Both the position numbers and the translations under genes were made by a program. The notes under the pieces are model-generated. The model had not been told where the DNA came from and did not search any database. It worked only from the letters and a program-made list of their open reading frames with translations. 32,170 nt of DNA from Gammaproteobacteria bacterium (GTDB lineage Bacteria > Pseudomonadota > Gammaproteobacteria > Steroidobacterales > Steroidobacteraceae): the NCBI GenBank assembly GCA_005878835.1, contig VBMV01000101.1, positions 1-32,170 on the forward strand. Reading direction: 5' to 3'. Shown one piece after another: positions 26,848 through 32,170 of the stretch (position 1 is the first letter of the stretch; every line of letters starts with the position of its first letter).

Positions 26848-27678
26848 ATGGCCGAGCCTTCGAGCCAACATCGTAGCGGGACCTCGGGGTTGATCCGCGG
26901 CTCCGTGGCGTGGCACGCCGCCGCCGCGGCCGTGACGCTCGTGCGGCCGCACTGGTGGCGCTGGAGCCTGTGCGCCGTGGTGGCCGATCATCTGCTGCTC
27001 ACCGCCGCAGGACTGTGGCCGAGGAGCTGCCTGCTCGGCCCGAACTGGACCCGGCTGCCGGCCGCTGCCGGTGGCGCGGGGGCGATCGCCATCACCATCG
27101 ACGATGGCCCCGACCCCGAGGTCACCCCGCACGTGCTCGCGCTCCTCGAGCGGCACGGCGCCAGAGCCACCTTCTTCTGCATCGGCGAGCGGGTGGCCCG
27201 ACACCCGGGCCTGGCCCGCGAGATCGTGCGGTGCGGCCACGGCATCGAGAATCACAGCCAGCGCCATCTGCAACGCTTCTCGCTCCTCGGGCCCCGCGCG
27301 CTGGCGCGGGAGATCGGCTGCGCGCAGCAGGCCATCGCGGCGGCGACCGGCGAAGTCGCGCAGTTCTTCCGCGCGCCCGCGGGCTTGCGCAACCCCTTCC
27401 TCGAGCCGGTGCTGGCGCGCGCCGGTCTGCGCCTGGTGAGCTGGACCCGGCGCGGCTTTGACACCGTGAACGGCAGTGCGCCTCGCGTGCTCGGCAAACT
27501 CACACGCCACCTCGCAGACGGCGACATCCTGCTGCTGCACGATGGACACGCCGCGCGCACCGCCGCCGGGGGCGCGGTGATCCTGGAGGTGCTGCCGCCC
27601 CTGCTGGCGGCGGTCACCGCCGCGCGGCTCACCCCCGTCACGCTGCGCGCGGCCGCGGATCGTGCCGGGAGACACTGA
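26848..27678 (+). CDS. Polysaccharide deacetylase (NodB-domain) membrane protein
   Basis: A 276-residue protein. Two hydrophobic helices (about 20-36 and 40-57) anchor it, followed by a NodB homology domain (about 78-265). Carbohydrate esterase 4 motifs are intact: TIDDGPDP with catalytic Asp85 and metal ligand Asp86, HSQRH with metal ligands His136 and His140, RAPAG, and LLLHDGHAA near the end. Enzymes of this family remove N-acetyl groups from sugars or chitin-like and peptidoglycan glycans. Within this locus it may deacetylate an amino sugar on the pigment head group, perhaps one added by the upstream glycosyltransferase (inference). The start at 26848 fits the domain; a longer frame from 26719 overlaps the hydrolase gene. 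No clear ribosome binding site. Confidence 0.85.
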   Translation: MAEPSSQHRSGTSGLIRGSVAWHAAAAAVTLVRPHWWRWSLCAVVADHLLLTAAGLWPRSCLLGPNWTRLPAAAGGAGAIAITIDDGPDPEVTPHVLALLERHGARATFFCIGERVARHPGLAREIVRCGHGIENHSQRHLQRFSLLGPRALAREIGCAQQAIAAATGEVAQFFRAPAGLRNPFLEPVLARAGLRLVSWTRRGFDTVNGSAPRVLGKLTRHLADGDILLLHDGHAARTAAGGAVILEVLPPLLAAVTAARLTPVTLRAAADRAGRH

Positions 27679-27693
27679 CGTAGACTGGCGCGC

Positions 27694-28887
27694 ATGGATC
27701 CGCTCGCGCTCACGAGCTTCACGGCCACGAGCTGCATCGGTCGCGGTGTCGCCGCCACGCTCGCCACGCTGCGCGAGCGGCGCACCGGGCTCGCCCCGTG
27801 CGCCTTCGAGACGGTGAGGCTCGACACCTGGGTGGGCGAGGTTGCGGGCGTCGATGAGGCCCCGCTGCCTGCGACGCTGCGCGAGTTCGAGTGCCGCAAC
27901 AATCGCCTGGCCCACCTCGGCCTCGCCCAGGACGGTCTTGCCGAGGCGGTGCAGCGCGCCGCCGGGCGCTACGGGCGTGAGCGCGTCGGGGTGTTTCTCG
28001 GCACCAGCACCTCAGGGATCCTCGAGACCGAGCTCGCCTACCGCGAGCGCGACCCGGTGAGCGGTGCGCTGCCGGCGCACTTTCGCTACCGCGGCGCGCA
28101 CAACACGTTCTCGCTCGCGGCGTTCGCGCAGCAGGCCCTGCAGCTGTCGGGCCCGGCCGTGGTGATCTCGTGCGCGTGCTCCTCGAGCGCCAAGGTGTTC
28201 GCCTCGGCGCGGCGCGCCATCGAGGCGGGGCTGATCGACGCCGCGCTCGTCGGCGGGGTGGACTCGCTGTGCCTCACCACGCTCTATGGCTTTCACTCCC
28301 TGCAGCTGGTGTCGCGCACGCCGTGCCGGCCCTTCGACGTCGCGCGCGACGGTATTTCCATCGGTGAAGCCGCGGCGTTCGCGCTGCTCGAGCGTCCCGG
28401 GGCGAGCCTGGACGCGAATGCGGTGCTGCTGCTCGGGGTCGGCGAATCGAGCGACGCGCACCACATGTCCGCCCCGCATCCGCAAGGCCGTGGCGCACGC
28501 GCCGCCATGCTGCAGGCGCTGCAGGCCGCCGCCCTCGCCCCGCAGGATATCGAATACATCAACTTTCACGGTACCGGCACCCCGAGCAACGATGACGCCG
28601 AAGCCCGCGCCGTGACGGGCGTGCTCGGCAATGAGACCCCCGGCAGCTCGACCAAGGGCGCAACGGGCCACACGCTCGGCGCTGCCGGCGCGCTCGAGGC
28701 CGTGATCTGCGCGCTCGCGCTGCGGCACGGAGTGATGCCGGCGGGCGTCAACACCACCGAGGTCGACCCGGCGCTCGGCGTGCACTACCTGCGCGATAAC
28801 CGTGTCACGCGCCTGTCGCGCGTCATGAGCAACTCCTTCGGCTTCGGCGGCTCCAACTGCAGCCTGATCTTCGGCCGCGCCGGGTGA
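27694..28887 (+). CDS. Beta-ketoacyl-ACP synthase (ApeO-like, FabF type)
   Basis: A 397-residue condensing enzyme with the full thiolase-fold triad: Cys162 in SCACSSS, His292 in NFHGTGTPSND and Lys321 with His326 in STKGATGHTLG, plus the terminal NSFGFGGSN. It condenses the ACP-bound chain with malonyl-ACP in each polyene extension round. Its stop overlaps the GTG of the chain-length-factor-like gene, which suggests equal synthesis of the two chains of a heterodimer, as described for ApeO-ApeC in E. coli. Length and motifs are normal. The ATG at 27694 lies 15 bases after the deacetylase stop. Confidence 0.92.
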   Translation: MDPLALTSFTATSCIGRGVAATLATLRERRTGLAPCAFETVRLDTWVGEVAGVDEAPLPATLREFECRNNRLAHLGLAQDGLAEAVQRAAGRYGRERVGVFLGTSTSGILETELAYRERDPVSGALPAHFRYRGAHNTFSLAAFAQQALQLSGPAVVISCACSSSAKVFASARRAIEAGLIDAALVGGVDSLCLTTLYGFHSLQLVSRTPCRPFDVARDGISIGEAAAFALLERPGASLDANAVLLLGVGESSDAHHMSAPHPQGRGARAAMLQALQAAALAPQDIEYINFHGTGTPSNDDAEARAVTGVLGNETPGSSTKGATGHTLGAAGALEAVICALALRHGVMPAGVNTTEVDPALGVHYLRDNRVTRLSRVMSNSFGFGGSNCSLIFGRAG

Positions 28888-29693
28888 GCGCGATGGCGGC
28901 ACTCGCGGCGTACGTCGACGGCATCGGGCTCCTCGGACCGGGCATCGGTGACTGGCCGGCCGGGGCGCGAGTGCTCACCGGGCAGACACCCTGGGCGCGC
29001 GCGCCGACGGTGCTGCCCGCGCCCGAGTGCCTGCCGAGCGCCGAGCGCCGGCGCACCGGCACCGTCGTGCGGCTGGCGCTGGCGGTCGGGCTGGAAGCCA
29101 CCGCCCGCGCCGGCGCGGCCCCGGCGGCTCTGGCGGCGGTGTTCACCTCCTCCGGCGGCGACGGTCAGAACTGTCACGAGATCTGCCAGGTGCTGGCTTC
29201 CGCCGAGCGGCAGCTGTCGCCCACCCGCTTTCATAACTGCGTGCACAACGCCGCCGCCGGCTACTGGAGCATTGCGACCCAGGCCACTGCCGCGTCCAGT
29301 GCGCTGTGCGCCTATGATGCGAGCTTTGCAGCGGGACTGCTGGAGGCCCTGACTCAGGTGGCTGTTGAGCGAACCGCGGTACTACTCGTCGCCTACGATG
29401 CGGGTTACCCCGAACCTCTGCACCGCCACCGCCCCATCCCGGACGCGTTCGGCGTGGCGCTGGTGCTGGCGCCGGCGGTGAGCGCGGCGTCGCAGGCGCG
29501 CCTCACCGCCACGCTCGGCGCCCCCGCGCCGGATGGCATGGCTGACGGCGCGCTCGACAGCTTGCGCCGATCGATTCCCGCCGCCCGCAGCCTGCCGCTG
29601 CTCGCACAGCTGGCGCGGCGCAGCACCGGCCGCGTGGTGCTCGACTACCTCGGCGGCCAGGGCCTGGCGGTGGAGTTGAGCGCATGCCCTTAG
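28884..29693 (+). CDS. Chain-length-factor-like partner of the ketosynthase (ApeC-like)
   Basis: A 269-residue protein of the short beta-ketoacyl-synthase-like family (N-terminal half of the thiolase fold). Recognisable parts are AAYVDGIGLLGPGI at the N-terminus, FTSSGGDGQNCHEICQVL, and FHNCVHNAAAGYWSIATQ. The His and Lys motifs of a true ketosynthase (HGTGT, TKGATGH) are absent, so it should not condense alone. In E. coli the equivalent ApeC pairs with ApeO and shapes the cavity that fixes chain length. The GTG at 28884 overlaps the previous stop; ATG 28893 is an alternative. Overlaps the dehydratase gene by 10 bases. Confidence 0.85.
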   Translation: MSAMAALAAYVDGIGLLGPGIGDWPAGARVLTGQTPWARAPTVLPAPECLPSAERRRTGTVVRLALAVGLEATARAGAAPAALAAVFTSSGGDGQNCHEICQVLASAERQLSPTRFHNCVHNAAAGYWSIATQATAASSALCAYDASFAAGLLEALTQVAVERTAVLLVAYDAGYPEPLHRHRPIPDAFGVALVLAPAVSAASQARLTATLGAPAPDGMADGALDSLRRSIPAARSLPLLAQLARRSTGRVVLDYLGGQGLAVELSACP

Positions 29694-30163
29694 ACCGACT
29701 GTGGATCGAGCAGCACATCCCCCACAAGGGCCGCATGTGCCTGCTCGATGAAGTGCTGTCCTGGGACGCCACGCGCATTCGCTGCCGCAGCGCGACGCAC
29801 CGCAGCCCCGACAATCCGCTGCGCCTGCACGGGCGCCTGGGCGCCGCCTGCGGCATCGAGTACGCCGCGCAGGCCATGGCGGTGCATGGCGCACTGGTGG
29901 CCGCCAGCGCGCCGCTCGTCAGCACCGTTTCCAGCAGCGTGCGCGGCAGCATCGGCTCGACCGTCGGCTACCTGGCGAGCGTGCGCAACGTCGCGCTGCA
30001 CGTGGCGCGCCTGGACGATCTGCAGGCCGATCTCATCGCCGCCGCCGAGCGCGTCACCGGCGATGGACGCACGGTGCTGTATGAGTTCTCGGTGTGCAGC
30101 GCGCAGCAGCCGCTCGTGAGCGGGCGCGCCAGCATCGTATTCGACGCCGGCACCCACGCATGA
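29684..30163 (+). CDS. 3-hydroxyacyl-ACP dehydratase (ApeP-like hotdog)
   Basis: A 159-residue single hotdog domain with IPHKGRMCLLDEV (His14 as probable catalytic residue) and CGIEYAAQAMAVHG (Glu59 in the central helix). It removes water from 3-hydroxyacyl-ACP to give the conjugated double bond of each cycle. Together with the hotdog half of the fusion protein at 21840 it makes two dehydratases in the locus, as in E. coli (ApeI and ApeP). Starts inside the 3' end of the previous gene and overlaps the reductase ATG by 4 bases. Confidence 0.88.
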   Translation: MPLDRLWIEQHIPHKGRMCLLDEVLSWDATRIRCRSATHRSPDNPLRLHGRLGAACGIEYAAQAMAVHGALVAASAPLVSTVSSSVRGSIGSTVGYLASVRNVALHVARLDDLQADLIAAAERVTGDGRTVLYEFSVCSAQQPLVSGRASIVFDAGTHA

Positions 30164-30891
30164 GCGCCGCTGCGCGACGCGCCCTGGTGACGGGCGGCAG
30201 TGGTGGCATCGGTGGCGCGCTGTGCCGCCGCCTGGCGCGTGATGGCCACCACGTGTACGTGCATTCGCATCGCGGCGCGGCGGTGGCCGAGGCGCTGGTG
30301 CGGGACATCGTCGCGGCCGGTGGTCACGCCGGCGCCATCAACTTCGACATCACCGATACCGCCGCCACGCGGGCGGCGCTCGAGGCGGTGCTGGAAGCAG
30401 GTCCCATCCAGATCCTGGTCAACAACGCGGGCGTGCACGACGACGCGGTGTTGCCGGGCATGAGCCCGGAAGCATGGCACCGGGTGATCGACGTGTCGGT
30501 CAACGGCTTCTTCAACGCCACGCAGCCGCTGCTGCTGCCCATGATCCGCACCCGCTGGGGCCGGATCGTGAACGTGTCATCCATCGCCGCGCTGATCGGC
30601 AACCGGGGCCAGGTCAACTACGCCGCCGCCAAGGGCGCCCTCAACTCGGCCACCAAGGCGCTCGCGCTCGAAGTCGCGACCCGCGGCGTCACGGTGAACG
30701 CCGTGGCCCCCGGCATCGTCGAGACGCCGATGACGGCCGGGCTGTTCGACGCCCGGGCCATCGAGCGGCTGGTGCCCATGAACCGCTTGGGGGCCCCCGA
30801 GGAGATCGCCGGCGTCGTGTCGTTCCTGGTCTCGGAGGATGCCTCCTACGTGACCGCACAGGTCATCTCGGTGAGCGGCGGCATGGCGTAG
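30160..30891 (+). CDS. 3-oxoacyl-ACP reductase (FabG/ApeQ-like SDR)
   Basis: A 243-residue short-chain dehydrogenase. Cofactor motif TGGSGGIG (11-18), NNAG (88-91), catalytic Ser in NVSS (140-141), Tyr154 and Lys158 in YAAAK, and the SGG end typical of FabG. It reduces the 3-oxo group after each condensation using NADPH (family knowledge). The ATG at 30160 overlaps the dehydratase stop (ATGA); a longer frame from 30094 is unlikely. It appears to be the last gene of the coupled polyketide operon, because the next gene has its own ribosome binding site after a 31-base gap. Confidence 0.92.
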   Translation: MSAAARRALVTGGSGGIGGALCRRLARDGHHVYVHSHRGAAVAEALVRDIVAAGGHAGAINFDITDTAATRAALEAVLEAGPIQILVNNAGVHDDAVLPGMSPEAWHRVIDVSVNGFFNATQPLLLPMIRTRWGRIVNVSSIAALIGNRGQVNYAAAKGALNSATKALALEVATRGVTVNAVAPGIVETPMTAGLFDARAIERLVPMNRLGAPEEIAGVVSFLVSEDASYVTAQVISVSGGMA

Positions 30892-30922
30892 ATTGCCGCG
30901 TCCCTTCGCAGGAGAGCTCCTC

Positions 30923-32017
30923 ATGCCGATCAGGCCCCGCGTGCTGGTGGCGGCAGTCACCACCTTGAGCCTGAGGCCGCGGTTGGAGCGGTGCCGCGCG
31001 TCGCTAGTGGCGCTCCTGCAGCCAGGAAATGATGCGTGCCGGGATCTCGTGCGCCGCCTTGCGGCTCACGTACATGCCGATGTGCCCGGTGTCGATGCCG
31101 CAGTCGGTGTAATCGGCGCTGCCGAGGTAGCGCTGCATGGCCGCCGAGGCGCTGCGGCGACGCCGCGCGAGATCGCCGCCGCGGACGCCACCATCGGTGT
31201 GTGCTCGGCGCAGGTGCTGGCGCAGGCGAAGCAGCTGCAGTGGATCCAGTGGCCGGCCGCCGGCGTCGAGCGCTGCGTGCAGCAGCCCGTGATGCGCGAG
31301 CGTCACATTCTCCTCACCAACCTGCAGCGCACCATGGGCCCGAGCATGGCCGAGCACGTCCTGGGGATGATGCTCGTATTGAGCCGCCACCTCGACTACT
31401 TCCTCAAACAGCAGCAGCAGGGTCATTGGGCAAACGACGACGGTCCGCAGGGACTGCAGCTCGCCGATCTCGAGGGCAAGACCGTGCTGGTGGCGGGACT
31501 CGGCGGCATCGGCACGGAGGTGGCCCGCCGCGCGCACGCCCTCGGCATGCGCGTGACCGCGACCCGCGCCAGCGGCCGCACGGGGCCTGACTACGTGAGC
31601 TACGTCGGACTGCCCGATGAGTTGCTGAAACTCGCGAAGGATGCCGACTTCGTCGTCAACTGCACGCCGCTCACGCCGCAGACGACCGGGATCTTCAACA
31701 AGGAGTTCTTTGCCACCCTGAGGCCCAGCGCGTATTTCATCAGCGTCGGGCGCGGACGCAGCACCGTGACCGCCGATCTGATCGCGGCGCTCGAGAGCGG
31801 CAAGCTCGCCGGCGCCGGCCTCGACGTAGTGGACCCCGAGCCCCTGCCGCCGCAGAGTCCGCTCTGGCACCTGCCGAACGTCATCATCACGCCGCACGTC
31901 TCGGCCGAGACCGCGGTCGCGGAGGTGCAGCGCAACGCGGTGCTCGTCGAGAATCTGCGCCGCTACGTCGCCGGCGAGCCGATGCTGTCGGGGGTGGACA
32001 TCGAGCGCGGCTACTGA
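30923..32017 (+). CDS. D-2-hydroxyacid dehydrogenase with a chimeric N-terminus
   Basis: A 364-residue frame. From about residue 83 it is a normal D-2-hydroxyacid dehydrogenase: IAAADATIGVCSA, WIQWPAAGVERC, Rossmann motif GLGGIG (192-197), Arg in SVGRGRS, Glu in VDPEPLP, His in ITPHVSAE, and the usual end RRYVAGEPMLSGVDIERGY. A good ribosome binding site (AGGAG at 30910-30914) and a signal-like start MPIRPRVLVAAVTTLSL precede it. Residues about 19-76, however, are read antisense through a copy of the 3' end of a phaC-like gene and have no resemblance to the family. Much of the substrate-binding domain is thus missing or replaced. The frame is open throughout, so a protein can be made, but activity is doubtful. 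Confidence 0.7.
   Translation: MPIRPRVLVAAVTTLSLRPRLERCRASLVALLQPGNDACRDLVRRLAAHVHADVPGVDAAVGVIGAAEVALHGRRGAAATPREIAAADATIGVCSAQVLAQAKQLQWIQWPAAGVERCVQQPVMRERHILLTNLQRTMGPSMAEHVLGMMLVLSRHLDYFLKQQQQGHWANDDGPQGLQLADLEGKTVLVAGLGGIGTEVARRAHALGMRVTATRASGRTGPDYVSYVGLPDELLKLAKDADFVVNCTPLTPQTTGIFNKEFFATLRPSAYFISVGRGRSTVTADLIAALESGKLAGAGLDVVDPEPLPPQSPLWHLPNVIITPHVSAETAVAEVQRNAVLVENLRRYVAGEPMLSGVDIERGY
30978..31126. repeat. Direct repeat copy A (phaC 3' end plus downstream spacer)
   Basis: 149 bases matching 32022-32170 at 146 positions with no gaps, offset 1044. The three differences are at 31000 (G/C), 31009 (G/A) and 31104 (T/C). Both copies are preceded by CTGAGG a few bases upstream; at copy B this contains the dehydrogenase stop codon. 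Confidence 0.95.
31004..31150 (-). pseudogene. Detached 3' fragment of a phaC-like gene
   Basis: On the minus strand this fragment codes YLGSADYTDCGIDTGHIG and continues MYVSRKAAHEIPARIISW to a TAG at 31006-31004, the same end as the phaC-like gene at the right edge (one residue differs, Asp for Gly). It has no start or upstream catalytic parts, so it cannot be functional. The inner boundary, where dehydrogenase sequence resumes, is somewhere between 31127 and about 31155 and cannot be fixed, because copy B runs out of the window. Confidence 0.75.
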
Positions 32018-32021
32018 GGGG

Positions 32022-32170
32022 CGCGGTTGGAGCGGTGCCGCGCCTCGCTAGTGACGCTCCTGCAGCCAGGAAATGATGCGTGCCGGGATCTCGTGCGCCG
32101 CCTTGCGGCTCACGTACATGCCGATGTGCCCGGTGTCGATGCCGCAGCCGGTGTAATCGGCGCTGCCGAG
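32022..32170. repeat. Direct repeat copy B (reaches the right edge)
   Basis: Second copy of the segment at 30978-31126. It starts just after the dehydrogenase stop, covers the convergent spacer and the last 40 codons of the phaC-like gene, and may continue beyond the window. Confidence 0.95.
32048..32170 (-). CDS. phaC: Poly(3-hydroxyalkanoate) synthase-like protein, last 40 residues
   Basis: Only the C-terminal end is in the window, stop TAG at 32050-32048. It reads LGSADYTGCGIDTGHIG, then MYVSRKAAHEIPARIISW and LQERH. The GHIGMYVS block is the C-terminal PhaC motif holding the catalytic histidine (compare GGHIGIYVS in class III PhaC of Allochromatium). PhaC polymerises 3-hydroxyacyl-CoA into storage polyester. 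The class and the rest of the gene lie outside, so another PhaC-like alpha/beta hydrolase cannot be ruled out. It converges with the dehydrogenase gene, 30 bases apart. Confidence 0.65.
   Translation of the reverse strand, partial: LGSADYTGCGIDTGHIGMYVSRKAAHEIPARIISWLQERH

Noticed and set aside
1..32170. CRISPR array, insertion sequence, tRNA or rRNA
   Set aside because: No regularly spaced repeats, transposase-like frame or RNA gene was recognised on reading both strands; a covariance-model scan was not possible.

Overview
This is a very GC-rich proteobacterial window with tightly packed genes. A chorismatase of the XanB2/FkbO type next to an aryl-polyene (xanthomonadin-like) pigment cluster, a CpxRA-like pair, an MdtABC-type pump and a class III-like PHA synthase end suggest a gammaproteobacterium near the Xanthomonadales/Nevskiales. 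That placement is inference; there is no rRNA or tRNA in the window to confirm it.

Layout. Positions 1-1599 (minus): the N-terminal part of a family 2 glycosyltransferase, coupled to a membrane-anchored HEAT-repeat protein. Positions 1994-2233: a small secreted protein. Positions 2230-4396 (minus): a CpxA-like sensor kinase and CpxR-like regulator. A divergent operon at 4634-13861 encodes an RND multidrug pump (adaptor, two different inner-membrane pumps, NodT-type outer-membrane lipoprotein), every junction overlapping by 4 bases. The shared promoter region carries GTAAA-type direct repeats resembling CpxR boxes, so the two-component system probably controls the pump and itself. Positions 13903-16981 (minus): a NitT/TauT-type ABC ATPase and a double permease with no binding protein.

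Positions 17107-30891 (plus) hold a pigment locus. It starts with a secreted protein built of seven 11-residue repeats, then the chorismatase (hydroxybenzoate starter unit), a MipA/OmpV outer-membrane protein and a glycosyltransferase. The polyketide part follows: ACP, aryl:ACP ligase, a dehydratase-acyltransferase fusion, a LolA-like protein with a frameshift, an MMPL exporter, an alpha/beta hydrolase, a polysaccharide deacetylase, ketosynthase, chain-length-factor-like partner, dehydratase and ketoreductase. The expected pathway is chorismate to hydroxybenzoate, loading on the ACP, iterative KS/KR/DH extension to an aryl polyene, transfer to a lipid or sugar carrier by the acyltransferase and glycosyltransferase, and transport to the outer membrane by the MMPL and LolA-like proteins.

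The right end (30892-32170) is rearranged. A D-2-hydroxyacid dehydrogenase gene has its 5' part occupied by an antisense copy of the 3' end of a phaC-like gene. The second copy of that segment, differing at 3 of 149 positions, is the real phaC end at the right edge. The dehydrogenase is therefore a chimera that stays open by chance or selection.
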